DNA of 36,145 bases from Nitrospira sp. CG24E (GTDB taxonomy: Bacteria; Nitrospirota; Nitrospiria; Nitrospirales; Nitrospiraceae). The notes beneath the pieces are model-generated. The model saw nothing but the letters and a program-made list of their open reading frames with translations. It ran no database searches and had not been told where the DNA came from. The translations under genes and the position numbers were made by a program. Positions 24,472-32,771 of the stretch are shown piece by piece. The stretch spans positions 72,663 through 108,807 of the forward strand of contig NEWP02000008.1 of NCBI GenBank assembly GCA_002869895.2. Reading direction: 5' to 3'. Every line of letters begins with the position of its first letter. Positions within the stretch are counted from its first letter, which is position 1.

Positions 24472-24849
24472 ATGCTACACCGTCATCTGACATTGGCGAT
24501 CATCATCCTGTCGCTGGGATGGGGCCTGGATGCTTTCGGCCAGCAAGCCACTGAAATGTTCATCCCGCTTGGACAGTCTCCCGGACTGTCCAAGGGAGGT
24601 AGTGTGATTGGAACTCTTGAATCGATGGATCCGGAGAAACACTCGGTAACCGTCGTGAGCCTGTCCGGCGCACAGACGGTGGGGATAACGGATCGGACGA
24701 TGATCTGGTTGGATCTGAGCCAGCAAAAGCAACCGAACCGAAACGGTGCAATCAACGATCTGCAGCAAGGCCGCAGGGTCGAGGTGAAAGTTCGCAAGGG
24801 CGACCCAAAAGCTGTCGCCGAATGGATCAAAGTCCAGGTCAGCCCGTGA
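24472..24849 (+). CDS. Small exported protein, OB-fold-like
   Basis: 125 residues with a signal peptide (1-24, LAIIILSLGWGLDAFG-Q) and a beta-rich domain: GSVIGTLESMDPEKHSVTVV, GITDRTMIWLDLS, and GRRVEVKVRK...AVAEWIKVQV, the pattern of DUF5666-like or OB-fold periplasmic proteins. GGAAGGGA lies about 9 bases before the ATG. It follows the di-haem cytochrome by 42 bases and is probably co-transcribed with it. No catalytic residues are apparent. Confidence 0.75.
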   Translation: MLHRHLTLAIIILSLGWGLDAFGQQATEMFIPLGQSPGLSKGGSVIGTLESMDPEKHSVTVVSLSGAQTVGITDRTMIWLDLSQQKQPNRNGAINDLQQGRRVEVKVRKGDPKAVAEWIKVQVSP

Positions 24850-24851
24850 AG

Positions 24852-25181
24852 TCATCCTCCACGGGCCTGCATATTTGAAACCGCCTCTGTACCCCAAGCG
24901 GTCAGCTGTTCGCGGTCCTCCAATACATCCACCGGCACTTCATAGAAGGATTTGAGGGTTTGTTTGGCATTCGGTCGAAACGGCTTCATGCCCTGCTCTT
25001 TGTAGAGTGAGACGGTCGCGGGGGTAACTTTGAAATACAGTCGGCCCTTGTGAATGATGCCAAAGAATGTTTCTCGTTGGGACAACCCGTATCCGCCGAA
25101 CATGGCGCGGCAGGTTACGCCCTGCAGATCACCGAGCTGGTCCAACACGAAGTTCTTGAATCCGTCGTCGTTGGGCGCCAC
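24852..25181 (-). CDS. TfoX/Sxy N-terminal-domain protein
   Basis: 109-residue protein consisting of one TfoX_N domain: VTCRAMFGGYGLSQRETFFGIIHKGRLYFKV, then PFRPNAKQTLKSFYEVPVDVLEDREQLTAWG. Only the N-terminal domain of Sxy/TfoX is present, which is common for stand-alone bacterial copies of unknown function; a competence role cannot be inferred. The start is GTG at 25181, seven bases after the methyltransferase stop, without a strong ribosome site, so coupled translation is likely. It is the last gene of a long - strand run. Confidence 0.88.
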   Translation of the reverse strand: MAPNDDGFKNFVLDQLGDLQGVTCRAMFGGYGLSQRETFFGIIHKGRLYFKVTPATVSLYKEQGMKPFRPNAKQTLKSFYEVPVDVLEDREQLTAWGTEAVSNMQARGG

Positions 25182-25188
25182 GGTTTTG

Positions 25189-26049
25189 TCACAGAGGTTT
25201 GCGTGCTGCGACTATTCTGACAGCAATGGGAAAGGTGATGCGGTCGCCACGCTGAAAATTAGACGCGGCCTGGGTAATACGCTGTTTGGCGTCCTGCTTC
25301 TGGACATCTGAAAGTCTCGCCATAAGATTTTGGACCGGTGCGGCGATCTCCATCAGGCTGGTGTAATACTCCTCTGCCGACGCGTAGGACCACTCCGCGA
25401 GAAATTCCTGATCCGTGACATCGGCCAGTCCTGCTTGGTGCATCATTCCTGCGAGATCGCCTGGCTTGGCCAGGCGGAAGATACCGGGCGCGGTCGGGTC
25501 CGGTGTGGGCAATTCGACGACTTGTTTTATCGCCTCCATTGAGAGACCGATCGAAGGGTTTTTCTCCGGCGCAGACCAGACGGCTGCTGCGACCCAGCCT
25601 CCGGGCTTCAGCAGGCGAGCGATTTCAGCGGCGGCTTTCGGAATCTCGGGAAGAAACATCAGGCAGAAGCGGCTGGTGATGGCATCGAAGGAGTTGGGTT
25701 CGAACGACAGGGCCGTCACATCGCCGGTCTTGAAGGAAACGTTCTGGAGGCCCAGCCTCGTGGCCTTTCGTCCGGCCACCGCGAGCATGTGTTCGGCAAG
25801 ATCCACCCCCACGACACTGCCGGATGGGCCGACCGTCTGTGCGCCGAGCAGGGCCGGATAGCCGGTGCCGGATCCAAGATCGAGGACCTTCATGCCGGCT
25901 CGCAGTCGCGCATCGGCCACGAGCCGGTGATTCAGGAATGCCATCTGCTCATCGAAGAATCGGTCCCACTTTTCCCATCCGCCGGCAACGCGGTTCCAGT
26001 CTTGACGTTGGCCTTCGATGACTTGTTGCGCCGTTTGTTGGGGGGACAT
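25189..26049 (-). CDS. Class I SAM-dependent methyltransferase (UbiE-like)
   Basis: 286 residues with the Rossmann-fold methyltransferase motifs: motif I VLDLGSGTGYPALLG, motif II-like VVGVDLAEHML, LSFEPNSFDAITSRFCLMFLP (post-motif) and LLKPGGWVAAAVW. The overall layout resembles UbiE/COQ5-type or small-molecule methyltransferases; the N-terminus WEKWDRFFDEQM is typical of SAM enzymes acting on diverse acceptors. AAGGAG lies seven bases before the ATG. It is followed at 7 bases by the TfoX-like gene and preceded by the MoaD-like gene. Substrate unknown. Confidence 0.9.
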   Translation of the reverse strand: MSPQQTAQQVIEGQRQDWNRVAGGWEKWDRFFDEQMAFLNHRLVADARLRAGMKVLDLGSGTGYPALLGAQTVGPSGSVVGVDLAEHMLAVAGRKATRLGLQNVSFKTGDVTALSFEPNSFDAITSRFCLMFLPEIPKAAAEIARLLKPGGWVAAAVWSAPEKNPSIGLSMEAIKQVVELPTPDPTAPGIFRLAKPGDLAGMMHQAGLADVTDQEFLAEWSYASAEEYYTSLMEIAAPVQNLMARLSDVQKQDAKQRITQAASNFQRGDRITFPIAVRIVAARKPL

Positions 26050-26102
26050 AATTCTCCTTTTAACGATTGACGGATCACTGATGACGAATAACGAACCCCA
26101 AT

Positions 26103-26363
26103 TTATCCGCCGCTGAGCGCGCAGATGATATAGACCCTATCGGTGTCCTGAAGCGGCGCGGTCACATCGTGTCGCTGCTCCTCGTTCACGAAAATTCTGA
26201 TATGCGGCCGGATCGTATCCTGCTCCGTAATGATCCGAAATCGAATGCCGGGAAAGCGACGATCCAGTGCCGTCAGCGCCTCTGCCAACGTCGCACCTTC
26301 TATCTGCACTTCACCCTGCTGTGCCGTGTAGGATCGCAATGCGCCAGGAATGTGCAGGTTCAT
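26103..26363 (-). CDS. MoaD/ThiS-family ubiquitin-like protein
   Basis: 86-residue beta-grasp protein ending in the Gly-Gly needed for C-terminal activation (ICALSGG). The pattern LHIPGALRSYT, VQIEGATLAEALTALDRRFPGIRFRI, HIRIFVNEEQRHD and TDRVYIICALSGG is that of MoaD/ThiS sulfur carriers. No moaE or thiG lies nearby; instead its ATG overlaps the stop of the BNR-repeat gene by four bases (ATGA). A role in sulfur transfer or protein conjugation is open. Because the end of the protein carries the reactive Gly-Gly, it is probably active if adenylated. Confidence 0.87.
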   Translation of the reverse strand: MNLHIPGALRSYTAQQGEVQIEGATLAEALTALDRRFPGIRFRIITEQDTIRPHIRIFVNEEQRHDVTAPLQDTDRVYIICALSGG

Positions 26364-27523
26364 CGCCCGAGCGTCGCCGTTTCCACTGAGTAAATTTCAG
26401 GCAGATGCCTGGCGATGCAGATCCAGGTTGCCCCTTCATTCCGGCTTGCCCAGATCTCGCCCTGCGTCGTGCCCACATACAACCCGACGGTTTCATGCGC
26501 ATCGTTCGTCATGGCCTGACGTTTTACCGTCCACCAGGCGTTTGACCGGGGAAAGCCTTTGTCCTGTCTCGTCCAGCTCTTCCCGGCATTGCGTGTCACA
26601 TAGGCCGCCGGCTTTCCGTCCGGACTCACGCGTGGCCAGACAGTCTGGCCGTCCATCGGGAACACCCAGGCGATGTCTGCGTTACGAGGATGAACTATCA
26701 TGGGAAAACCGATGTCGCCGATCTTCTTCGGCATGTTCTTTCCGATCCGCAGCCAGGTATCAGAGGGTCGATCGAGTCGGTAAATGCCGCAGTGATTCTG
26801 TTGGTACAGTCGATCGGGATTGCTGGGGCAGAGCCTGACACAATGGGGATCGTGGAAGGTCGCAGTGGTTGGGGCAAATCCCTCGACCACGTCGAGTCCT
26901 TCAAGGAGTGGGACGAATGCTTTCCCACCGTCGGTTGATTCATGTACCCCGCCTCCGGACATGGCGAAATAGAGATGCTTGGGATTGCGCGGATCGACAA
27001 GGATCGAATGGAGCTTCGGGCCGTCCGGCGTGCCGTCTTGTATGCTGCCCATCCACTCACGGTATTGCGGATCGTCGTTGATGTAGGAAAAGGGCCTCCA
27101 CGTCGCCCCTCCGTCCTCGGAGCGGAAAAGGCCCTGCGGTGAGGTGCCGGCATACCATACGTTCGGCTCGTTCGCGTGGCAGGGTGTGAGCCAGAACGTG
27201 TGATTCACTGCGCGGCCCTTCTTGCCCTCGGGTACTTTCAGGAAGGCCGGCGGCGCGGCAGACTCCTTCCAGGTCTTCCCTGCATCGGTCGATCGAAACA
27301 GGGTCGGCCCCAGATGCCCGGTGCTGGCCGCCATCAACATCGTGCGGCGATCCCGTGGGTCACAGACGATGTGATGGATAATGTGACCGAGGAATAGCGG
27401 TGCGGAGAGTTTCCACGTCCGTCTCGCTCGATCGCTTTTGAGCGTAAATGCGCCCTTCCTAGTGCCGATCAATAATGCAAGAGGACCTGCAGTTGGCTTG
27501 AGGCTGACGGCTGATAACTTCAT
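26360..27523 (-). CDS. BNR/sialidase-like beta-propeller protein
   Basis: 387 residues with repeated BNR/Asp-box-like elements (STDAGKTW, SEDGGATW, STDGGKAF, TRNAGKSW, RNEGATW), i.e. a beta-propeller of the exo-alpha-sialidase/VPS10-like type. The start at 27523 has AGGGAGG upstream and the N-terminus PLALLIGTRKGAF contains no signal peptide, so the protein is probably cytoplasmic. Sialidase catalytic residues cannot be identified and activity should not be assumed. The stop overlaps the MoaD-like start (ATGA), a tight pairing. In my recollection such propellers occur beside MoaD-like genes in other bacteria. Confidence 0.85.
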   Translation of the reverse strand: MKLSAVSLKPTAGPLALLIGTRKGAFTLKSDRARRTWKLSAPLFLGHIIHHIVCDPRDRRTMLMAASTGHLGPTLFRSTDAGKTWKESAAPPAFLKVPEGKKGRAVNHTFWLTPCHANEPNVWYAGTSPQGLFRSEDGGATWRPFSYINDDPQYREWMGSIQDGTPDGPKLHSILVDPRNPKHLYFAMSGGGVHESTDGGKAFVPLLEGLDVVEGFAPTTATFHDPHCVRLCPSNPDRLYQQNHCGIYRLDRPSDTWLRIGKNMPKKIGDIGFPMIVHPRNADIAWVFPMDGQTVWPRVSPDGKPAAYVTRNAGKSWTRQDKGFPRSNAWWTVKRQAMTNDAHETVGLYVGTTQGEIWASRNEGATWICIARHLPEIYSVETATLGR

Positions 27524-27544
27524 AGCGCCTCCCTGTGGATGCAA

Positions 27545-27979
27545 TTACCTGATCGTTTGAAAGGTTTCGCGAAGTTCTTTCACCTCGGTGATCAAGAGAT
27601 CGAGATGCTGGTCCCGTTGGGGTTGATCATCTTTGAATTTCCAGAGCCGCCCGAAGATCGCGTCAAGTTCCTTCTTATGTGTGACAGCCAAGGCGTAGGC
27701 CGGCGTCTTTCCCTGGGCGTTTGTCACGCCGCAGAAGGAGTCCCTGAGCGCATGAAACTGGTTGTGCAGATCGTCGAAAGCGCTGTCGACTCCCTTGCCG
27801 CCCTTGGCCCTGGCGGCGGTGGCTTCCATCATATTGGCGAGGTTGATGGTGGTCTCGACGCCACTGGCCCCTTTGGCCTGCGCCGCATAGTCGCTTGCGC
27901 GTGGGTAAAACAGATAACTGCAGCCACTGAGACTTGTCAGTATGAATGCCAACGCGAGCCATCCAATCGTTCGTTGCAT
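27545..27979 (-). CDS. Small lipoprotein of unknown function
   Basis: 144 residues. The N-terminus MQRTIGWLALAFILTSLSGC is a textbook lipoprotein signal with the lipid-modified Cys at about 20. The mature part is helical and charged (about 40-140), with no recognised domain. AAAGGAGG precedes the ATG. It lies 21 bases upstream of the BNR gene on the same strand and 118 bases after the DUF1579 gene. Confidence 0.8.
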   Translation of the reverse strand: MQRTIGWLALAFILTSLSGCSYLFYPRASDYAAQAKGASGVETTINLANMMEATAARAKGGKGVDSAFDDLHNQFHALRDSFCGVTNAQGKTPAYALAVTHKKELDAIFGRLWKFKDDQPQRDQHLDLLITEVKELRETFQTIR

Positions 27980-28097
27980 AAGAGCCTCCTTTGGTGAAGT
28001 GAACGGGTTCTAGTCAAGCACGTTGTCTGAACCAGGTCAATGTGTCGCTGGCGGTCTACGTGTTTCCTTTGAAGCACGTGGGATCCGTCCGCGTGAA

Positions 28098-28697
28098 TCA
28101 TTGCTTTCGGCTGTAGGTGATCTCCAGCATCTTCGTTTCCTTGGCGCCGTGGTGCGCTCCATACATGTCGAACTGCTGGGTATTGTTGTCGATAATTTTC
28201 CAGACCGCGCGATGCGTCATATGTCCTCCGCCTGGTTCACCGTGCTGGCCCTTCAGCGTGATGGTCTTGCCGTCGGCGCTGGCCGTGCCTTCCATCATGA
28301 AAATCCCCGTGCCCATGGTATCCATCCATGCGGTGACATATTTTTTGCGCAGGTTATCGTAGGCGTCGATCCCGACTCCGGAAAAGGGCTGGCCCATCAT
28401 CTGGGCATTGTATTCCTGGTAGAGAAAGCGTCCATCAAGCAACATCTTCATCTCGGCGGTGCCGGTGGATTCTGTCGGAGATTTGCCAGGCTCCATCCAC
28501 TCTTTGGTGGTGGTTGTCCAACTGCCGGCCAAGCCGGCAAACAACTTATGGGGCTCGCCAGGCGTACCTAGTTGTTTCCACAACTCCATCATCGCCTGCT
28601 GATCCATCTGTTTCCCGGGCTTCTTGTCTTTGGCCAGGGCCGTAGAGACGGTCAGCAGGACACACAATGCTGTGATTGCAAGAGAGATGACACGCAT
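28098..28697 (-). CDS. DUF1579 family exported protein
   Basis: 199 residues with a signal peptide (1-22, cleavage near ALA-K) and a DUF1579 domain: HKLFAGLAGSWTTTTKEWMEPGKSP, LLDGRFLYQEYNAQMMGQPFSGVGIDAYDNLRKKYVTAWMDTMGTGIFMMEG. The family is a beta-barrel-like fold of unknown function. CAGGAGG precedes the ATG by eight bases. It is part of the - strand run and lies 14 bases after the methyltransferase gene. Confidence 0.88.
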   Translation of the reverse strand: MRVISLAITALCVLLTVSTALAKDKKPGKQMDQQAMMELWKQLGTPGEPHKLFAGLAGSWTTTTKEWMEPGKSPTESTGTAEMKMLLDGRFLYQEYNAQMMGQPFSGVGIDAYDNLRKKYVTAWMDTMGTGIFMMEGTASADGKTITLKGQHGEPGGGHMTHRAVWKIIDNNTQQFDMYGAHHGAKETKMLEITYSRKQ

Positions 28698-28711
28698 GAT
28701 GGCCTCCTGTG

Positions 28712-29434
28712 TTAGTGAATTCGTTTTCGGAGAACGGCGTAGAATGCCGGGACCTGCGCGACTGCGCCCGTCGGGAGGGTGTGCACCGTGTGAATATAAC
28801 TGTTGCCGGTATGAAGGAGCGAAAAACGATCGGGAGGAAACAGCGCCGCCAAGTCGTTTTCGTCCAACCTGCCCGGTGTAATGCCATGCTGGAATACTCG
28901 TGCAAGGCCGAGTGGCTGGCCATTCTGCTTGATCAGTTTCGTGAGGTAGGATTCAGCGGCCGATGAAAGTTCGATCAGATATAAGGTTCCTGTCGCTCCA
29001 AGCAGCCGCGCGATACTTTCTATTGCGGTCGCCTGATCCACGGGGGACAATTGATGCAGCACTCCCCGCATGTAGAGATTCGCATCGCCAACTTCTTCGT
29101 GAAGCGATTGGGCATCATCGGGACAAAGCACATCGAGAATACGATAGGAGATATTGGCGGCAGCATTCTTCGTTCGGGCGATATCAAGCGCGGCGGGAGA
29201 AATTTCAGTGCCGATCACTCTTGCAAAATGATTGGCGAGAAAACGAGTTTGAGTGCCATTGCCACATCCCAGATCGATCAATGGGAGCCGTGAGTCGGCA
29301 TGGTCATGAAACAGTTTCAAATCTTGCTGGGCCGCATGAGCGGGATCGGCATCCCAGAAGATTTCGCCGGATGCTCCGCTGACCGTACTCCAAAATCCCT
29401 CCCAGGATGCCGAATAACGATTCGCTGATGTCAT
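28712..29434 (-). CDS. Class I SAM-dependent methyltransferase
   Basis: 240 residues. Motif I LIDLGCGNGTQTRFLA (about 56-71), then RVIGTEISPAALDIARTKN, and later DANLYMRGVLHQLSPVDQA and LYLIELSS are the usual Rossmann-fold methyltransferase elements. It is not closely related to the copy at 25189. ATG at 29434 has only a weak ribosome site. It precedes the DUF1579 gene by 14 bases. Substrate unknown. Confidence 0.87.
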   Translation of the reverse strand: MTSANRYSASWEGFWSTVSGASGEIFWDADPAHAAQQDLKLFHDHADSRLPLIDLGCGNGTQTRFLANHFARVIGTEISPAALDIARTKNAAANISYRILDVLCPDDAQSLHEEVGDANLYMRGVLHQLSPVDQATAIESIARLLGATGTLYLIELSSAAESYLTKLIKQNGQPLGLARVFQHGITPGRLDENDLAALFPPDRFSLLHTGNSYIHTVHTLPTGAVAQVPAFYAVLRKRIH

Positions 29435-29594
29435 AAGTATTGTTCCCCTATACGCCGCCCTGTTCTATGCCCTGCATGTTCCGGGCATGTCCTGGTTTGG
29501 ATCTGTTAGTTCCCTGGTGCGCTGATTATCGAGGGGAAGCTTCCCTTGCGTTGAGCAACACAAGGGAAGCTTCTCATCTGCGTCACCTGTTCTC

Positions 29595-29801
29595 TTACAC
29601 CGTGACTGTGACAGTCTTGACCGCCGCCTTCGCCTTGGCAACCATCTCCGGAGGCAGTGCGTCAATCTTATGGGAGTGTTTCGCGTGCATGGCCACTAAC
29701 TGGAACAACTCTCCTTCTGTCTCAGCCCTTACTTGAAATCCGCAGCCGGCTGACGCGTCGACATCCAGGCAACCGAGTTGTTTATATTGTTTGTCCGACA
29801 T
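29595..29801 (-). CDS. DUF1059 small protein
   Basis: 68-residue protein with the DUF1059 pattern: QLGCLDVDASAGCGFQVRAETEGELFQLVAMHAKHSHKI. Two Cys and a His cluster (C10, C19, HAKHSH) suggest metal binding, as in the family, but this is inferred. Start 29801 has AGGAGG eight bases upstream; a longer reading from 29861 does not. Cytoplasmic, in the - strand run. Confidence 0.87.
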   Translation of the reverse strand: MSDKQYKQLGCLDVDASAGCGFQVRAETEGELFQLVAMHAKHSHKIDALPPEMVAKAKAAVKTVTVTV

Positions 29802-29919
29802 GATCTTCTCCTCCTGTTTGGTTGGGGTGGATGATACGTGCACTATTTCGCACGGGCACATTTGAACCGATCGGCAGCGCCTTGTCTAGTTCGAATCAAT
29901 ATGTCCAAGCATCAGGCGC

Positions 29920-30285
29920 TTATATCGCATAGAAGAACTCTTCCTTGACGATCTTTCCATTCTGCACCGTATAGAGACCTGTTTCGTCCATGGTCATACG
30001 GTTTCCCCTGTGCTTGGGCGTGACGTCGTACTTGAATCGCACAATGAAGCGGTCGCCATGGGGGAAGGGACCCTCGGCCACAGCTTCGTGGATTTGATGG
30101 TTATCCACCCACCATTGATTCTTCGCCTTCACCTTCTCGGTCCCCCGTTGAGTCTGCTCCATGCCTGGATGGGCCACTGGTTCGACGCTCTCGATATCCG
30201 TTGAGTACAACCGATCGATTGCTTCCTGATTCTTGCCCTGTTTGCACAAGGCGACCAATTCCTTGCCGATTTCCATTGTCGTCAT
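29920..30285 (-). CDS. SnoaL/NTF2-like protein
   Basis: 121-residue NTF2-fold protein: IGKELVALCKQGKNQEAIDRLYSTDIESVEP, then KVKAKNQWWVDNHQIHEAVAEGPFPHGDRFIVRFKYDVT and a C-terminal TGLYTVQNGKIVKEEFFY. The pattern matches SnoaL-like (DUF4440-type) polypeptides; no catalytic residues can be named safely. AAGGAGG lies eight bases before the ATG. It follows the SDR gene by 81 bases on the same strand. Confidence 0.88.
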   Translation of the reverse strand: MTTMEIGKELVALCKQGKNQEAIDRLYSTDIESVEPVAHPGMEQTQRGTEKVKAKNQWWVDNHQIHEAVAEGPFPHGDRFIVRFKYDVTPKHRGNRMTMDETGLYTVQNGKIVKEEFFYAI

Positions 30286-30366
30286 GATATCTCCTCCTTG
30301 TCTTGTGATGTCGATGGTGTAATCACAGGGGGACTCAACAGGCCGTGGAACATTGTTTTGATGGGC

Positions 30367-31125
30367 TCATACTGCCATCACTCCGCCGTCGATAGGCAGA
30401 ATGCTGCCGGTGGTCCAGCGCGACTCATCGGAGGCAAAATAGATCGCGGCCTCCGCGATTTCCTCCGGCTGTCCCAAGCGACCCATTGGATGGATGTTTT
30501 CGAATAATGCCTTGGCCTTCGGGTCCTTCAGCATCTCTTGCACCGGCGGGGTCAGTACGCCTGCCGGACAGATGCAGTTGCACCGGACGCCCTGCTTCGC
30601 ATATTCGACCGCGACGGACTTGGTCAGCATATTCACGCCCGCTTTCGCTGCTTGGTACGCATGGGCTTGAAAGAAGGGAATGGCCTTTAGCCCTGCGACG
30701 GTTGACATATTAATGATGGATCCTCCGCCCTGTTTCAACATCTGAGGGATCGTGGCGCGGATGAATCGGAAGGTGCCCTTGAGAAAAATATCGAAGGTCT
30801 CATCCCAAATCTGGTCGGTGGTTTCATGGAGAGGGCCCGCATAGAATAAGTTGCCGGCGTTGTTCACAAGGATATCGAGACGACCGAACGTCCGGACCGT
30901 GGTCGCTATCGCGTTCTGCACATCCTGCTCATTCGTCACGCTTCCCTGAAGCGCCAGCGCATGGCCACCGCGCTGCGCGATGTCTTGAACGACACGCGCC
31001 AATTCTTCTTTCCGCCGGCCCGTGATCGCGACCTTCGCGCCTTCCCGTGCAAAGGCTTTCGCAATCGCTTCTCCGATACCGGTCCCTCCGCCCGTGACAA
31101 GGGCAACTTTATGTTCGAGTCTCAT
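30367..31125 (-). CDS. Short-chain dehydrogenase/reductase (SDR)
   Basis: 252 residues. Cofactor motif TGGGTGIGEA (about 11-20), NNAGN (about 87-91), catalytic Ser in NMSTVAG, Tyr/Lys in AYQAAKAG, and terminal TTGSILPIDGG. NADP preference is suggested by the Arg pair ITGRRKEE at the end of strand 2. AAGGAGGG is four bases before the ATG at 31125; a longer frame to 31185 is less likely. It is 78 bases after the zinc-ribbon gene and near a TetR regulator that may control it. Substrate unknown. Confidence 0.92.
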   Translation of the reverse strand: MRLEHKVALVTGGGTGIGEAIAKAFAREGAKVAITGRRKEELARVVQDIAQRGGHALALQGSVTNEQDVQNAIATTVRTFGRLDILVNNAGNLFYAGPLHETTDQIWDETFDIFLKGTFRFIRATIPQMLKQGGGSIINMSTVAGLKAIPFFQAHAYQAAKAGVNMLTKSVAVEYAKQGVRCNCICPAGVLTPPVQEMLKDPKAKALFENIHPMGRLGQPEEIAEAAIYFASDESRWTTGSILPIDGGVMAV

Positions 31126-31203
31126 CCGTCCCTCCTTCATAAGGATAGTCTGATCTGGCTTGCCGGTTTTATCGTGAAGGCGCAATCGATGGCGACCGGT
31201 TCG

Positions 31204-31419
31204 TTATCCAGCCGTCACAAGTTCGTTCAACCGTAATTTCAACAACCGATCCGGTTCGTTCTTGCGTGTGGTTGGGCGATGAGCTGCAATGACAGAATCG
31301 ACGATCGAGCCGCAGTTGAGACAACGCCACCCGGAAATCTCATATCCTGCAGAGCCCAATTCCAGATCGTCATACCGCTCTCGAACCATTAGTCCGTCGC
31401 AACGTTGACATGTCATGCG
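31204..31419 (-). CDS. Small zinc-ribbon protein
   Basis: 71-residue protein with two CxxC pairs spaced as in a zinc ribbon: CQRC (C3, C6) and CLNC (C32, C35). The tail is basic. AAGGAGG precedes the ATG by six bases; longer in-frame starts at 31449 and 31485 are less likely. It lies between the TetR gene and the SDR gene on the same strand. Function unknown. Confidence 0.85.
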   Translation of the reverse strand, partial: RMTCQRCDGLMVRERYDDLELGSAGYEISGWRCLNCGSIVDSVIAAHRPTTRKNEPDRLLKLRLNELVTAG

Positions 31420-31496
31420 GCACCTCCTTCTTTCGATGCCCTGGCTATTCATAGTGTGTGGAATGAGCGTTCCATAATGACTCAAAAAATGTGCGA

Positions 31497-32078
31497 TCAG
31501 CCCAAGATCGAAAGTGCGGTCTCTGCTGTCTGCTTCACCACTTCAGCCGATGCTCCGGCTTTAATCATCACAATGATGCCCTGCATCATGGTCGTCAGAA
31601 AGCGAGCCAGGGCGCGGGGATCTTTATCCTGCGTCAATTCACCTTGCTCCTTCGCGCGGGTTAGGACCTTGAAGAATGTCTCTTCGATTCTATGAATGGC
31701 CTGGCGGAGCGTGCCTGCAATCTCATTTTCGTGCGGTGACAGCTCCATCACGGTGTTGGCGATCAGGCATCCGCGGCGCTGAGGATCGGCCAGGCCACCT
31801 TCGATCATGCCGTTGATGAAGTGGCGTAAGGTTGGGAGCGCCGGACCTGGCTGGTCGAGGAGGGAGAATTTTGGGCCGGCAAAGGTGGTGCAGTATCGGT
31901 CGATTACTTTCAGGAACAGGGTGCGCTTATCGCCGAAGGTGTCGTAGAGGGAGCCGCGATTGAGGTCCATCGCGCTCAGCAAATCTTCCATGGATGTGGC
32001 TTCGTAGCCCTTGTGCCAGAAGACCTGCATGGCCTTCTCGATGGCGTCGTCGGGATTGAATTCCTTCGGGCGGGGCAT
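31497..32078 (-). CDS. TetR/AcrR-family transcriptional regulator
   Basis: 193 residues. The N-terminal HTH domain (about 5-55) has MPRPKEFNPDDAIEKAMQVFWHKGYEATSMEDLL and the recognition helix region NRGSLYDTFGDKRTLF; the C-terminal ligand-binding domain is helical (about 75-190, QPGPALPTLRHFINGMIEGGL, GCLIANTVMELSPHE). Start 32078 has GGAG eight bases upstream; the longer frame to 32180 reads through non-coding sequence. It heads the long - strand run and could control the SDR or adjoining genes; ligand unknown. Confidence 0.92.
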   Translation of the reverse strand: MPRPKEFNPDDAIEKAMQVFWHKGYEATSMEDLLSAMDLNRGSLYDTFGDKRTLFLKVIDRYCTTFAGPKFSLLDQPGPALPTLRHFINGMIEGGLADPQRRGCLIANTVMELSPHENEIAGTLRQAIHRIEETFFKVLTRAKEQGELTQDKDPRALARFLTTMMQGIIVMIKAGASAEVVKQTAETALSILG

Positions 32079-32381
32079 GTGGGGCTCCAGTGTTCCTAAT
32101 TCGTGAGCAGGGTAATAGATATTGGAACGATCAGTCAATAATAGATATTCCATCGCCCCATTCTGTTGGATGCCCCCCATGCGGTGGACAGGCTCCTAGG
32201 TAGCTTTCATAGGTCTCTTTGGCGGCTAGACAACAACCATCGCAATGTATTACAACCTCTCCACTTCCGGGGTCCGACAATTCTGAAATCAGGGCGCAGA
32301 GGTTTTCGAGACTGTGGAGCCGGTTCATTGAATCAGATCTTTGAATACATACGCTCAGGCAGTAAAGCACTCCTGCGAAAA
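32079..32381. other. Region between the TetR gene and the PilZ-like gene
   Basis: Carries the upstream sequences of the TetR gene (- strand) and of the PilZ-like gene (+ strand). The only candidate gene is a 65-residue frame on the - strand, listed separately. No terminator or operator is clear. Confidence 0.4.
32131..32328 (-). CDS. Possible small Cys-rich protein
   Basis: A 65-residue frame starting MNRLHSLENLCALISELSD and continuing with GEVVIHCDGCCLAAKETYESYLG, then a Gly/His-rich tail. The composition looks protein-like and it precedes the TetR gene on the same strand, but there is no good ribosome site and no family is recognised. It overlaps the non-coding upstream part of the PilZ frame. 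Confidence 0.3.
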   Translation of the reverse strand: MNRLHSLENLCALISELSDPGSGEVVIHCDGCCLAAKETYESYLGACPPHGGHPTEWGDGISIID

Positions 32382-32771
32382 ATGGGCGTACAGTTTGCCA
32401 AGCCCACCCGTTATGAAACAGTACGACGGGTTGCAAGGGTTCCCCGGACTGAACGTCGGCGGGAAAGCAGAAGCCCGAGGATTAGTCCCTGCACCTATGG
32501 CTTGATGCGTTCGGTCGATCGCGATGGTGTGATGTTGGAAGAGGGGTACGGCACAGCGGTGAACGATAGCCGAACCGGAGTGCGGCTGCTGCTCGGCGTC
32601 GCTCCGTCCAAAGGGCAGATTTTGGAAATCCAAACCAACCATTCGACTCTTGGGCGTGCGACCTGTCTTGTGGAAGTCTGTTGGACAAAACCGCTGCGGA
32701 GCAATGAAGAAGAAGCACTGTACCTCGTAGGCTGTCGCATGAACTTCTACACCACGCAGAGTGTCATCTAG
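32382..32771 (+). CDS. PilZ-like domain protein
   Basis: 129 residues from the chosen ATG. The C-terminal part has the PilZ-type pattern: RRVARVPRTERRRESR, EGYGTAVNDSRTGVRLLLGV, KGQILEIQ, TCLVEVCWTKPL and LVGCRMNFY, though the canonical RxxxR and (D/N)xSxxG motifs are only partly matched (NDSRTG). c-di-GMP binding is therefore possible but not assured. The frame is open upstream to 32166, but that part is not protein-like; no strong ribosome site marks 32382, so the start is uncertain. Transcribed away from the TetR gene. Confidence 0.62.
   Translation: MGVQFAKPTRYETVRRVARVPRTERRRESRSPRISPCTYGLMRSVDRDGVMLEEGYGTAVNDSRTGVRLLLGVAPSKGQILEIQTNHSTLGRATCLVEVCWTKPLRSNEEEALYLVGCRMNFYTTQSVI

Noticed and set aside
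24852-25181. Competence regulator TfoX
   Set aside because: Only the N-terminal domain is present and no competence genes are nearby; stand-alone copies occur widely.
32166-32381. Upstream extension of the PilZ-like protein to 201 residues
   Set aside because: The added 72 residues are not protein-like and overlap the TetR upstream region; no ribosome site at 32166.
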